NCBI GenBank assembly: GCA_963576725.1
Contig: OY755241.1
Location: 74,286,001 to 74,350,000, forward strand
DNA length: 64,000 nucleotides
Reading direction: 5' to 3'
Source: Azorinus chamasolen
Lineage: Eukaryota > Mollusca > Bivalvia > Cardiida > Solecurtidae
Shown piece by piece: positions 20,882 to 31,606 of this stretch. A program made the translations under genes and the position numbers. Within the stretch, counting starts at the first letter, position 1. Each line of letters opens with the position of its first letter. The notes beneath the pieces are model-generated. The model was given only the letters and a program-made list of their open reading frames with translations, made no database searches and had not been told where the DNA came from.

Positions 20882-20910
20882 AAACTACAATCAGAACTAC
20901 ATTATTCCAT

Positions 20911-21080
20911 AAAAACAGCAGACCCTGATCAGATGGCCAGTACAGGAGTCATTTGATCTGGGTCTACTGTTTGCAAAGCATATTTATGGAGTAATAAAAA
21001 CAGCAGACCCTGATCAGATGGCCAGTACAGGAGTCATTTGATCTGGGTCTACTGTTTGCAAAGCATATTTATGGAGTAAC
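20911..21080. repeat. 85-bp tandem duplication of a hairpin MITE
   Basis: AAAAACAGCAGACCCTGATC through GATCTGGGTCTACTGTTTGC to TTATGGAGTAAT is present twice, unchanged, at 20911 and 20996. Confidence 0.9.
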
Positions 21081-21251
21081 GACACCAAGTCAAATGGCTT
21101 GTGTAACTGAATATAACTACTGAATTGGCATTTACAACCAGTATAGACACAGATCAGGATCTGCAACATCCTAAAGCTTATTAGGCCTTTTCATATTTAA
21201 TGTCTGAATACAGAATGGCTAAATTACACATAAAGTTAAAGAAATATTTAC

Positions 21252-21756
21252 CTTTCACCAAACTGCCATTCCTGTTAGATGCCCTCAGTGGCCGCCAACG
21301 TCTCGAGAACCTAACAGGAACGGCAGCAGGATCCTCATGTTCTGCCACATTCCGGTCATCAGGCTCAGGAAGCTGGGGCGGCTGGTCCTCAGTCCTGCGT
21401 CTCTTCAAAGGGGCGTTCAAGTCAGATGAATCTTCAGCAGGCCTCTTCACGCGAGGATGAAACAGACCCGGAGGATTGGCTGGAGCAAGAGAAGGCTGGG
21501 ACGAAGTACCAGGAGTTGGAGGTGGTGGGATAGAAGGAGCACCCTCCATCTCATCCACCTCCATGTCCTCATACTCCCTCTCACCCCCCTCAGCTTCCTG
21601 CCGTACACCCACGTCTTCCTCCACCTCCATCTCCTCATAGGCAGGTGATGTAGTGGGTGCCTCTCCGTGTCTGTTGCTTCCTCCTCCTCCAGGGGCAGTA
21701 ACATTACCTGAAGGAGTATGTCGAGGACTACTGGATGGACTGTGGTGACCTCGTCC
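21252..21756 (-). CDS. Host-gene exon Z: acidic, proline-rich segment (unknown protein)
   Basis: An open minus-strand exon of about 505 nt. The acceptor is CTAACCCTATGCCTACAG before GGACGAGG; the donor is GGTGAAAG before GTAAATA. It starts in phase 0 and ends with one extra base. The product is low complexity: SPSSSPRHTPSGNVTAPGGG, acidic YEEMEVEEDVGV and EYEDMEVDEME, PSIPPPPTPGTSS, then a basic KRPAEDSSDLNAPLKRRRTE that looks like a bipartite nuclear signal, and PVRFSRRWRPLRASNRNG. GC content and codon use differ sharply from the AT-rich surroundings, which supports a real exon. The frame stays open upstream of the acceptor, but that part is a tandem duplication and is unlikely to be coding. 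I do not recognise the gene. Confidence 0.6.
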
Positions 21757-21825
21757 CTGTAGGCATAGGGTTAGCAAACCCAGGGCAAGTTGGTCATCTT
21801 CAGCCAACTTAATGGGTCGGGGGTC

Positions 21826-21911
21826 AACATGGGACCTATCTGAATTCCTACCAAAGATACCTAGAGCCAACATGGGACCTATCTGAATTCCTACCAAAGA
21901 TACCTAGAGCC
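21826..21911. repeat. 43-bp tandem duplication in the Y-Z intron
   Basis: AACATGGGACCTATCTGAAT through CTACCAAAGATACCTAGAGC is present twice without change, at 21826 and 21869. Confidence 0.95.
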
Positions 21912-21924
21912 GGAGTATTGTGAC

Positions 21925-22036
21925 CTTTTCCCGGCAAAGCATGGCGCCACGGACCAGCGAGGCCAAATGCAACTCATCATCAAGATAAGGAGTGGGATTA
22001 GGAGCATAAAGGGTCACGCAGGAAAGGGGTGCTGAG
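21925..22036 (-). CDS. Host-gene exon Y (candidate)
   Basis: Minus strand. The acceptor TTGTCTATTTCCAG precedes CTCAGCACCCC; the candidate donor GGGAAAAG precedes GTCACA, which is a weak match after GT. The exon is 112 nt: one base completing a codon, then 37 codons reading SAPLSCVTLYAPNPTPYLDD and ELHLASLVRGAMLCREK. Its entering phase fits exon X (which leaves two bases) and its leaving phase (0) fits exon Z. An alternative donor at 21903 would put a stop in frame. The phase agreement on both sides is the main support. Protein not recognised. Confidence 0.5.
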
Positions 22037-22139
22037 CTGGAAATAGACAACATAATGTCTATTAGTTACTATTCTGGATAGTCTGAAAATGTCATGACCA
22101 CTGTTCTTGATCTTTTGTTACATAATTTTTTGTTTATTT

Positions 22140-22206
22140 TCATTTTCTCTCTATATGACCATCAGTGTCGATGAGCCGTAAAACACCATTCATTCATTCA
22201 TTCATT
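22140..22206 (+). mobile_element. L-family LINE tail fragment
   Basis: TCTCTATATGACCATCAGTG, TCGATGAGCCGTAAAACACC and (ATTC)4: only the last roughly 65 bp of the L element, an extreme 5' truncation. Confidence 0.85.
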
Positions 22207-22238
22207 CTATTGCACACATAAGACTAAGTCCATGTTTT

Positions 22239-22345
22239 AACAAGAGTGCCAGAATGGCCCCGACATTGCTCACCAGACAATCAGAGGAGAATATTTGCAA
22301 AGTTTTCAATATATTTTTCTATAGACAAGAGGGCCATTGACAGTG
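22239..22345 (-). mobile_element. Helentron-like element, 3'-end fragment
   Basis: AACAAGAGTGCCAGAATGGC, CCCGACATTGCTCACCAGAC and GAGGAGAATATTTGCAAAGT match the terminal hairpin and first unit of the GCTCACC family (compare 29572). Truncated after about 100 bp. Confidence 0.65.
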
Positions 22346-22861
22346 TTAATTTTTCAGCAGAAAAAAACATTTCTGACAGACGACAGAAACTCAGTGTTAA
22401 CCCAGATCACTGCTGAGCATGACTTAGATAGATTTATTTAGCATCTAAATTTGCATACAGTTTAGAAGATATTAGTACATAAATGACATATTAAAAAGAT
22501 ATGGTACAATCAAAAATTGTAATGATTTCCATATAAATATTTAAATATTACATAGAAGCAATTTTAATCAGTTATATTGAAATATTACAGTAGTGTAGTT
22601 CAACCCAATAAGATGGTATAATATACTAAAATGATGATGATAAAAAATAGATCTAAGTTGACTTTGATCAGGACTTTGAAGAGTATACCGATGCTGGGAC
22701 TTGACTGAAATTAGCACACAGTTTGGATTCTGATCTGATGCATACAACTTCATATGTGGTTTGTACAAGATTAATTAATTGTAAGATTGATATGTATTAA
22801 AAACAGTGTGAACAAACTTAAACAAGCAGGCAATAATTCTGAAGAAGACGTGTTGTACAAT
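22346..22861. other. Unassigned intron-like AT-rich sequence
   Basis: No exon or element recognised. Confidence 0.3.
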
Positions 22862-23050
22862 ACTTAACTCTTTGGATGCTAGTGGCGGATTCTCCCACCA
22901 CTAATGACCTATGCAAAAAAATCACTTTGGATCAAGATCTGAGATTTAAACTGTTTGTCAGTGAGACTCAACTTCCAAAAAAATGGAAAGAAAATTAATA
23001 TTTATGAATATGCTGAAGACGACAAAATTACCCAGCATGCAAAGGGTTAG
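22862..23050. repeat. MITE with about 19-bp terminal inverted repeats
   Basis: The left end CTTAACTCTTTGGATGCTAG and the inverse of the right end (CTAACCCTTTGCATGCTGG) match at most positions. Internally AACTGTTTGTCAGTGAGAC and AGACGACAAAATTACCCAGC tie it to the CAAACTGTTTG family. Confidence 0.7.
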
Positions 23051-23364
23051 AGAATGCTAGAGCATATTAGGTTATTACATAACACTGGCTAGCTAGCTTA
23101 GACTAATTTCTGATTTGAAGAGGTCTATACACACAGGGCAGGGCCAATTTTAACCCCAGAACTATGATACTTAAACTAGAGATCTATATGAGAAACATTC
23201 TCGGATTTTTGATCCCAGATTCAAGCCAGTTTCCATTCCTAGTTAGATACAAGTTTAGTGAACTAGGAATCTTAACTGACCTGCAATTACTGCTAGTCAT
23301 GTTTATGGCTGGTCACTTGCCCTGTACCCATATTTACAAGACAATATTACATCATTTTTTTGCA
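23051..23364. other. Unassigned intron-like sequence
   Basis: AT-rich sequence between two MITEs. The short open frames have no protein-like pattern and no exon was recognised. Confidence 0.3.
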
Positions 23365-23540
23365 TTTATAATAACCTTTGCAAACAGTCTGGATCAGGTC
23401 TGGATCCAGATGAGATACAAAATAACTTGGCACCTCATCAGGGTCCAAACTGTTTTTCACTCTGACATTTGGTTTTGAAAAGATTTGGAGCAGACAACAT
23501 TATTTGCAGACATTAATTGCTGAGAGTGCACAGGGTTTGG
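23365..23540. repeat. Palindromic MITE of the CAAACTGTTTG family
   Basis: TTTATAATAACCTTTGCAAA, CTGGATCCAGATGAGATACA pairing with GCACCTCATCAGGGTCCAAA and CTGTTTTTCAC, then GAGCAGACAACATTATTTGC and GTGCACAGGGTTT. Confidence 0.65.
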
Positions 23541-23739
23541 AGTACATTACCCTGAACAGCAGATGACCTGCATAATGTTAACAACTCATCAAACACCAAA
23601 GAGTTCATAGGAAAGTTCAGTGTTGCTGAGTGAGCACAGTGAAAATTATTGCAGCTTCATTTTTCCGGAGTGTAAATCTAGAGCATAGTCTCCTGGTAAA
23701 TAATGGTCACTTTGAATTGGCTGAAACAGCAGCCTGCTA

Positions 23740-24140
23740 TAAAAAAAACTGGCAACCCTTGGGGAGGGGCCAATGTTGACCCAAGGGGCATAATTTATAT
23801 AACTCTTGTATAGGATCTGAACATGATGCTATGTGCCAAATATGAAAGCTGAGAACTTTCCAGTTTCAGAGGAGAAGATTTTTAAAGTTTTCACTATATG
23901 TTTCTATCGAAAACAAGGCACCCCTGGGGCGGGGCCAATTTTGACCCCAGGGGCATAATTTATATAACTTTTATAGAGGACCTACAGATGATGCTATGTG
24001 CCAAATTTGAAAGTTGATAACCCAGTAGATTCAGAGAACATTTTTAAAGGTTCAAATTGTTGACTCGGGACGACGCACGACGACGGACATCAGGCGATCA
24101 CAAAAGCTCACCCTGAGCACTTTGTGCTCTGGTGAGCTAA
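23740..24140 (-). mobile_element. Helentron-like element H5 (3' end missing)
   Basis: Minus orientation: it starts AGCTCACCAGAGCACAAAGT at 24140, then GATCGCCTGATGTCCGTCGT, then about two core units (AAACTTTGAAAATCTTCTCC-like, GGGGTCAAAATTGGCCCCGC). Its right part is lost near 23740. Confidence 0.7.
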
Positions 24141-25301
24141 AGCAACAAGTTTACAACCTGACACATGATATTTAAGGAATTACAAGGGGTTTTTCACTCT
24201 TCTCAAAGCGTCACCTTTCTACAAATTTCTACAAAATTATCACCATAGCCATGTATGAAATTTGATTTGATGGCCATGTTTTTTTTTTATCAACATTAAA
24301 ACATGAAATCTGCACTGGTTTCAATGGGGGAAGTTATTGAAATTTTCACTGTAGTCATATCAGAAAAGTCAGCCCCACCCATAACTGACATGTTTTAACC
24401 CTTTTTCATGAATATTAATGTCCGAAATAGTGACATCATGATAATTAACTAGACTAACTGTTATGATAGCACATAGAAAAATAAATTTTGGTCATAGCAG
24501 AAACTGGAATTATATCTATACTATACAATAAGCAAATGGAGCAGACACTGATCACACTTTGCAAAGCTGTAGAATAGCGTATTTCAGAATCGCAACCATT
24601 TGGACAAATTTGGTGATGGGTCACCAAGGTAACATTTCTGCAAACCTATATTAAAGTCTGCTCAGTGGTTTCATCAGATTTATTTTTATATTTTCACCAT
24701 AGCTATAATAGGAAAATTAGCTTCACCCTTTTCCAAATCACAATTCTCAAAATTTTGGCAGACTGTCACAAGTGACTGAAACGTTTCAGATGTTTTATCT
24801 TTTCCATAGTGAACATTTATGCATTAAGTGATCACCTTTTGGGGTTGGACAAACTGTAGGATTCAATACAATGTATAATATATTTTTTTCACAAGATGTA
24901 TTCATGCAGTAATGGGTTAAGTTAACTCAACTGATGACAATGGACACAGCACTAACGCAATAGCTCATCTTCAGCACTTCATACTCAGCTGAGATAAAAA
25001 TAGTCTTTCTGCTGGACTTTCATTCTGCTTAAGTAGTAATGTGCATAGGAGCCATCTGATCAAGGTCTGCTTTATTTGCTAATAGAATTTGATAGATCTG
25101 TTTCACCTTTTATGTTTTAAATGATAACTTTTTTATCTACATTGTATGAATATGAAGTTGCTTTTGAAATTTGGAATAAACATTGAACTGGGAAAGAGTT
25201 AACAACATAGTCGCAGGTTCCGAGTAGCATGTACAACTTATAATGCATGAAATGAAATTTTAACAGGAAGTATGTTTCAGGCCTCCTCAATATTCGGATA
25301 T
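24141..25301. other. Unassigned intron-like sequence with MITE fragments
   Basis: AGCAGACACTGATCACACTT (24539) and GGAGCCATCTGATCAAGGTC with TGCTTTATTTGC (25049) are pieces of the AGCAGACC hairpin family. No exon recognised. Confidence 0.4.
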
Positions 25302-25642
25302 ACAGTTAAACCGAGATATCTTGTACCAGTATTCCGGTAACTTGAACTTTAGCATGACTCAAACTAAAAGTTCGGCCCTTTCAAGTTTAAGAATTCAGAA
25401 TTGCTCTAAGATGTATCAATATGCAATTATGCATATCTAGAAACAACATGTGACAGCTTAATGCAGATTGAAAGTAATGATGAAAGTTCCTAAAGGGGCT
25501 ATCAACATTACTTTATACCTGCATTAAGATTTGAACTTGAGAAATTGTCCAGGTAAGAAATCCGATAACTCGAACTCCTGTTATTTCGAAGTAATTTCTA
25601 CCGTCCCTTGAAGTTAGAGATACCAAAGTTCAACTGTATTCT
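25302..25642. repeat. Pogo/Tigger-like MITE, TA target sites
   Basis: The left end TACAGTTAAACCGAGATATC and the inverse of the right end (TACAGTTGAACTTTGGTATC) are imperfect terminal inverted repeats beginning with CAGT and flanked by TA. Internal words such as CCGATAACTCGAACTCCTGT are typical of decayed Tc1/mariner-pogo MITEs. No transposase. Confidence 0.6.
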
Positions 25643-26141
25643 GGATTGAAATATTGCATTTCAGAAAGTACAATTTATTAACAGCAGAATCAAGTCTCTA
25701 CCAATATATGGAGTTTATATATGCAGTATTGATATTATCATATAGCTACAAACTGCTCCCGGGAAGCACTATAAATGCACCTCCATAAAGGTGAAGATGA
25801 ATAGCTATTGTTATATGCGGTACATTGTCACTACATTCTATAATATACGTTAATGCCAAACAAACGTAAAACACAATGGTTACCATAGTTATCCAAAATA
25901 ATCTGTAGATGAGCAAATAGTGCCAAAACTTAGGCAAAAAGTACAGACTCGCTGTACAAAACAGTGGAAAGGGAAGGAAAGGTGCAGGGCTGTACGTTAA
26001 CAGTTGTCCGGTTGCCCAGAGCAACCTAAATGGTGGATGGAACAACTTGTACACCCTAATGGTTGTCCGTTTGGGCTACAGTGAGGTGTAAACCAAATAA
26101 ATTCTAATCCTGAAGCTAAATCTACCAATAAACCAACAATA
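25643..26141. other. Unassigned; hydrophobic open frame judged spurious
   Basis: A 102-codon minus-strand frame (25746-26054) is open and hydrophobic. It lacks a convincing donor and breaks the X-to-Y phase agreement, so it is not called as an exon. Confidence 0.3.
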
Positions 26142-27365
26142 AACAAGGGTGCCCGTCAAATATCTTTAGTTTAAAAGACCATTACTCCATATCAGGTAGC
26201 AATAGTTCACGGAAATTAATATTTGTTTTACCTTTCATCTATATAAGTCCCTAAATGAAAAAAAAAGTTATGGAAAAATTATCTAATTTTAGGAAAAGTG
26301 GCCTTAGCCTTGGTTGGGCAAAGCCCACATTCAATAGGGGTTCTGCCCTCATTGATATCAATGCACATGTAAAGTGTCGTGAAGGTTGGGTATACAGAAC
26401 TAAAGTTATCGTCCAGAAACGGAAATGTTCTACAGAAAAACAATATATTTTTAATAGGAAAAATGACCTTGACCTTGTTCAAGCAAAGCCCATATTCAAT
26501 AGGGTTCCAGCCCTCATTGATATCAATGTATCTTTGAAGATGGGACATACAGAACTGAATTTATCGTCTGGAAATGGGAAAATACTACTGAAAAACAATC
26601 TATTTTTAGGAAAAGTGACCTAAACCTTGGTCTGGTAAAGCCCAATTATTCAAAAGGGTTCCTGCTCTCATTGATATCAATGCACATTTGAAGTTCGGAT
26701 ATACAGAACTAAAGTTATCGTCCGGAAACGGGAAAATTCTACAGACAAACAATATATTTTTAGAAAACATTAACTTGACCTTAGTCGGGCAAAGCCCATA
26801 TTCAATAGGGTTCCTGCCATTATTGATATCAATGCACATGTGAAGTTTGATGGAGATCGGACATACAGAACTAAAGTTATCGTCCGGAAACGAATAGAGA
26901 ATCCCGCCCGCCTGACCGCCCGCCACAGGGTTTCACATAATACATTGGTTTGGTAAAGTCCATATTTAATAGGGTTCCTGCTTTCATTGATATCAATGCG
27001 CATGTGAAGTTTCATGAAGATCAGACATACAGAACTAAAGTTATTGTCCGGAAACGGGAAAATTCTTACAAACAATATATTTTTAGAAAACATTAACTTG
27101 ACCTTAGTCGGGCAAAGACCATATTCAATAGGGTTCCTGCCATTATTGATATCAATGCACATGTGAAGTTTGATGGAGAATGGACATACAGAACTAAAGT
27201 TATTGTCCGAAAACCAATCAAGACGCCCGTAAAATATATTTTCAGAATTTTTTTATCTTGATCTTAGTTGGGCAAAGCCCATATTCAAGAGGGTTCCTGC
27301 CCTCTCATTGATATAAATGCACATGTGAAGTGTCATGAAGATTGGACATACAGAAAAAGTTATTG
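26142..27365 (-). repeat. Tandem array, about 155-160-bp unit, about seven copies
   Basis: The recurring order is GGGCAAAGCCCATATTCAAT, AGGGTTCCTGCC, ATTGATATCAATGCACATGT, GAAGTTTGATGGAGATCGGA, CATACAGAACTAAAGTTATC, GTCCGGAAACGGGAAAATTC. Starts lie near 26351, 26516, 26670, 26823, 26984, 27146 and 27310. The left edge AACAAGGGTGCCCG resembles the CTCTTGTT end in minus orientation. A CCGCCCGCC run at 26906-26926 looks like an element boundary inside, so two elements may be abutted. Confidence 0.7.
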
Positions 27366-27514
27366 TAGAACCCTGAGGTGTTCTACTGTTTCATGTAAAT
27401 ACAGTTTTAAATTTGTTCCAAATGGCATTTGATAACTTCTGTAAACCTACAGGGACTGCCTGATCTTGGTCTACTCTGTTTTCACAGGCATGAAGATGTG
27501 TTTGTATGAGGTTA

Positions 27515-27960
27515 AATGATAAGTCAGATCAAGGTGTACAATTATACCCTGCCAACACACACTCTGCTGTGTACTTTCCTTACTCTGTATAGTATATGTC
27601 AGATCAAGGTGTACAATTCTGCTATGCCAACACACACTCCTCTGTATAGTATATGTCAGATCTAGGTGTACAATTATACCATGCCACCACACACTTTGCT
27701 GTGTACTTTCTTTACTCTGTATAGTATATAAGTCGGATCAAGGTGTACAATTATACCCTCCCAACACACACTATGCTGTGTACTTTCTTTACTCTGTGTA
27801 GTATATAAGTCAGATCAAGGTGTACAATTATACCATGCCAACACACACTTTGCTGTGTACTTTCTTTACTCTGTGTAGTATATAAGTCAGATCTAGGTGT
27901 ACAATTATACCATGCCAACACACACTTTGCTGTGTACTTTCTTTACTCTGTATAGTACAA
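27515..27960. repeat. Minisatellite, about 76-bp unit, about six copies
   Basis: GTCAGATCAAGGTGTACAAT, TATACCATGCCAACACACAC and TTTGCTGTGTACTTTCTTTA with CTCTGTATAGTATAT repeat from 27515. One unit is shortened near 27630-27655. Confidence 0.9.
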
Positions 27961-28186
27961 AGTTTGCTCTTGTCCCACTTCTTACTTAATTTTTCAAGTA
28001 TCAAAAACTCCTGTCCTTATGGCTAAGGATTGTGAAACGGGTTTTGATGACAAAATTACCGACCAAGCATTCATGAAATTACACATGTCCAGAAATGTTT
28101 CTAAAATCACTCATATAGATTTATGACTTATCAAACACTGAAAGACTATTCCATGAATGTACAAACAGATATAAAGGAATACCTAC

Positions 28187-28295
28187 CAGCCACAGGGTCC
28201 AGCTGGTGACTCCTCAATGCGTCTGCCACCAACGAAGTACCTCCACACAGCATAGAAACTATCAACCACCGTGTTGAGACAGACGTCCCAGAAGT
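28187..28295 (-). CDS. Host-gene exon X (unknown protein)
   Basis: Minus strand: acceptor GTTTTTGCAG, a 109-nt exon, donor GTGGCTG before GTAGGT, a good consensus. It enters with two bases of a split codon and leaves with two, so only one reading is open: FWDVCLNTVVDSFYAVWRYF, VGGRRIEESPAGPC. The middle is hydrophobic and aromatic. GC content is far above the flanks. The two leftover bases combine with the first base of exon Y in an open frame. Upstream exons must lie above 28300 but were not found, and the next lie 6 kb away. The gene is not recognised. Confidence 0.65.
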
Positions 28296-28377
28296 CTGCA
28301 AAAACAAAAGTACCCTGTTATGGACACTGCAAGTAAACTAGGTATCATTCACCTGTATTCAAACTATCAAGGCCTGT

Positions 28378-28482
28378 CAACTTACATAGAACATTACCAT
28401 GTCCTATCAACTTACATAGAACATTACCATGTCCTATCAACTTACATAGGACATTACCTTCTCCTATCAACTTGCATAGGGC
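28378..28482. repeat. 30-bp tandem repeat, about 3.5 copies
   Basis: CAACTTACATAGAACATTAC followed by CATGTCCTAT, repeated with minor changes from 28378. Confidence 0.9.
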
Positions 28483-28544
28483 ACACTGCACGTCTAATTC
28501 ATGATGATCTTTACAAACAGTTTGGATCCAAATAAGACAACCAG

Positions 28545-28785
28545 TAACTATCCCATTCCTTCATAGACTATATTTAGATCCAACCACTTTGAAAAAATCT
28601 ACCAAAAATGGAGCAATAACTAGAGAAAAGGAAATTTTTTAGAATTATGTAGTTTGAAACCATTGTGATAAATAGAGCATTTGCTCCTATAGTATTAAAT
28701 GCTCTATCACAATGGTTTCAACAGGCGATTTTTACAGAGGCATAGAAAGGCGTATTTAACTATTTATAGAGGAAAGGGCTATACA
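28545..28785. repeat. Palindromic MITE, copy 1
   Basis: TGAAACCATTGTGATAAATA and GAGCATTT pair with AAATGCTCTATCACAATGGT and TTCA around a short loop at 28684-28697. CCCATTCCTTCATAGACTAT before and TTTATAGAGGAAAGGGCTA after make weak outer inverted repeats. The second copy is at 39838-40035. Confidence 0.8.
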
Positions 28786-28807
28786 TCTCGTCAGCATCCA
28801 AAAAATT

Positions 28808-29225
28808 CAAAACAGTTTAAACCATGGTAATACACCAAGTTACCTGGTGTCTCATCTGGGTGAGTGAGTTGGGTTTTATGTCCGACCAACAGTATTTCAG
28901 TTATTTGCAGATGGCACCCGTTTGAGACTAGCTCTAGTGCTGCCTCACTGGAATGTCCCTGCCGCGAGCACATGGCAAAGGCACCCTACCCAGTCACAGT
29001 ATCCTGACATAGGGCCGACCAGTCCTAGAACTACCCTTTTATTGTCGAGCGTAGACGAGGAAGCTACTAGTACCAACTTTTAACGACTTGTGGTCTGTCG
29101 CGGCCGGGGATCGAACCCATGACCCTCCGTACTGCAGGTGGACGCTCTAGCGGCTCTACCACTGAGCCACAGGACTGATGCATGTCTCATCTGGATCCAA
29201 ACTGTTTGTTAGGGTAATCTCAAAT
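28808..29225. repeat. CAAACTGTTTG-family MITE split by a SINE
   Basis: 28808-28859 (CAAAACAGTTTAAACCATGG to GTGTCTCATCTGG) and 29183-29225 (CATCTGGATCCAAACTGTTT to GGGTAATC) form the usual hairpin core once the SINE between them is disregarded. Confidence 0.7.
28860..29182 (-). mobile_element. tRNA-derived SINE with 12-bp target duplication
   Basis: On the minus strand the head reads GTGGCTCAGTGGTAGAGCCG (A box, 29172-29153), then GGGTCATGGGTTCGATCCCC (B box), with normal spacing for a tRNA-type internal pol III promoter. The body is unrelated to tRNA. The tail reads CATAAAACCCAACTCACTCA at the 3' end. TGTCTCATCTGG is present on both sides (28848-28859, 29183-29194). The tail resembles the LINE tail at 61600-61628, so an L-like element probably supplies its RT. 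Which tRNA it derives from is not clear. Confidence 0.85.
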
Positions 29226-29571
29226 TATAGCGTTAAGATTAAATAAAGAACAGGGTAGTCCTAGATCAAGCAACTCCTATAGGAGCTGTCTGACTGATGT
29301 ATGTTCTGTTTGATTATGAAATAATAAAGATCGGATTCAACAGTTTCTGTTATGGCCAAATATGTCTTGTTCATAATTATGCCATTATAAAAATACGCAC
29401 CTAATTAATATTCATGATGTTATTGTTTCTGGTATGAATATTCATCATATAAAAACTTAGACTCCCATGCTAATACAAGCCAGACATTATTCATTTATTT
29501 ATAATTGTCATAATTAATATCATCATTTTTATCATTGTTAATTATTACTTCATTTTACTCTTAACACATTT
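29226..29571. other. AT-rich spacer with one AGCAGACC-type hairpin
   Basis: 29250-29322 holds AGAACAGGGTAGTCCTAGAT, CAAGCAACTCCTATAGGAGC and GTATGTTCTGTTTG, a decayed member of the hairpin family. The rest is unassigned. Confidence 0.45.
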
Positions 29572-31606
29572 AACAAGAGGGCCAGAATGGCCCTGAAGCG
29601 CTCACCAGACAATCAGAGAAGATTTTCAAAGTTTTCACTATATGTTTCTATTGAAAACTGGCCACCCCTGGGACGGGGCCAATTTTCACCCCATTGGCAT
29701 AATTTATACAACTTTTGTAGAGGACCTGAACATGATGCTATGTGCAAAATATGAAAGCTGAGAACCTCCCAGTTTCAGAGAAAAAGATTTCACTATTTGT
29801 TTCTATTGAAAACTGCCCACTCCTGGGGCTGGGCCAATTTTGACCCGGGGCCATAATTTATATAAATCTTGAAGAGGACCTGAACATGATGCTATGTGCC
29901 AAATATCAAAGCTGAGAGCCTTCCAGTTTCAGAAAAGAAGATTTTCAAAGATTTCACTATTTGTTTCTATTGAAAACTTTATGCCCGCCCCTGGGGCGTA
30001 GCCAATTTTGACTCTGGGCTATAATTTATATAACTTTTGTAGAGGACCTGAACATGATGCTATGTGCCAAATATGAAAGCAGAGAGCCTTCCAGTTTCAG
30101 AGGAGAAGATTTTCATAGATTTCACTATTTGTTTCTATTGAAAACTGCCCACCCCTGGGGCGGGGCCAATTTTCACCCCATTGGCATAATTTATACAACT
30201 TTTGTAGAGGACCTAAACATGATGCTATGTGCAAAATATGAAAGCTGAGAACCTCCCAGTTTCAGAGAAGATTTTCAAAGATTTCACTATTTGTTTCTAT
30301 TGAAAACTGCCCACTCCTGGGGCTGGGCCAATTTTGACCCGGGGGCCATAATTTATATAAATCTTGAAGAGGACCTGAACATGATGCTCTGTGCCAAATA
30401 TCAAAGCTGAGAGCCTTCCAGTTTCAGAGAAGAAGATTTTCAAAGATTTCACTATTTGTTTCTATTGAAAACTTTATGCCCGCCCCTGGGGCGTAGCCAA
30501 TTTTGACTCCGGGCTATAATTTATAGAACTTTTGTAGAGGACCTGAACATGATGCTATGTGCCAAATATGAAAGCTGAGAGCCTTCCAGTTTCAGAGAAA
30601 AAGATTTTCAAAGATTTCACTATTTGTTTCTATTGAAAACTGCCAAACCCCTGGGGCGGGGCCAATTTTGACCCCAGGGCCATAATTTATATAACTTTTG
30701 TAGAGGACCTGAACTTGATGCTCTGTGGCAAATATGAAAGCTGAGAGCCTTCCAGTTTCAGAGGAGAAGATTTTCAAAGATTTCACTATGTTTCTATTGA
30801 AAACTGCCCACCCCTGGGGTGGGGCCAATTTTGACCCCAGGGCCATAATTTAAATAACTTTTGTAGAGGACCTGAACTTGATGCTCTGTGCCAAATATGA
30901 AAGCTGAGAGCCTTCCAGTTTCAGAGGAGAAGATTTTCAAAGATTTCACTATTTGTTTCTGTTGAAAACTGCCCAAGCCCTGGGGCAGGGCCAATTTTGA
31001 CCCCAGGGCCATAATTTATATAACTTTTGTAGAGGACCTGAACATGATGCTTTGTGCCAAATATGAAAGCTGAGAGCATTCCAGTTTCAGAGGAGAAGAT
31101 TTTCATAGATTTCACTGTTTGTTTCTATTGAAAACTGCCCACACCTGGGGCGGGGCCAATTTTGACCCCATGGCCATAATTTATATAACTTTTGTAGCGG
31201 ACCTGAACATGATGCTATGTGCCAAATATGAGAGCTGAGATCCTTCCAGTTTCAGAGGAGAAGATTTTCAAAGATTTCACTATTTGTTTCTACTGAAAAC
31301 TGCCAAACCCCTGGGGCGGGGCCAATTTTGACCCCAGGGCCATAATTTATATAACTTTTGTAGAGGACCTGAACTTGATGCTCTGTGCCAAATATGAAAG
31401 CTGAGAGCCTTCCAGTTTCAGAGAAGATTTTCAAAGATTTCACTATATGTTTCTATTGAAAACTGCCCACCCCTGGGGTGGGGCCAATTTTGACCCCAGG
31501 GCCATAATTTATATAACTTTTGTAGAGGACCTGAACTTGATGCTCTGTGCCAAATATGAAAGCTGAGAGCCTTCCAGTTTCAGAGGAGAAGATTTTCAAA
31601 GATTTC
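29572..31606 (-). mobile_element. Helentron-like element H6 (GCTCACC family), cut by LINE L1
   Basis: The 3' end in minus orientation is at 29572: AACAAGAGGGCCAGAATGGC with the GGGCC/GGCCC hairpin, then CCTGAAGCGCTCACCAG. About 13 core units of about 150 bp follow. Words: AAGATTTTCAAAGATTTCAC, TATTTGTTTCTATTGAAAAC, CCCACCCCTGGGGCGGGGCC, AATTTTGACCCCAGGGCCAT, ATAACTTTTGTAGAGGACCT, GAACATGATGCTATGTGCCA. Its 5' end is missing because L1 begins at 31607. Long open frames here are repeat artefacts. Confidence 0.85.

Noticed and set aside
21757..21897. Upstream extension of exon Z to an ATG at 21897
   Set aside because: It consists largely of a 43-bp non-coding tandem duplication and lies beyond a good splice acceptor; likely intronic.
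25746..26054. 102-codon hydrophobic open frame (minus), possible membrane-protein exon
   Set aside because: No convincing donor; placing it between exons X and Y would break their phase match; AT-rich composition can give hydrophobic codons by chance.
29100..29175. A tRNA gene (minus)
   Set aside because: A and B boxes are present but the sequence does not close into a tRNA acceptor stem and continues into a SINE body with target duplication.
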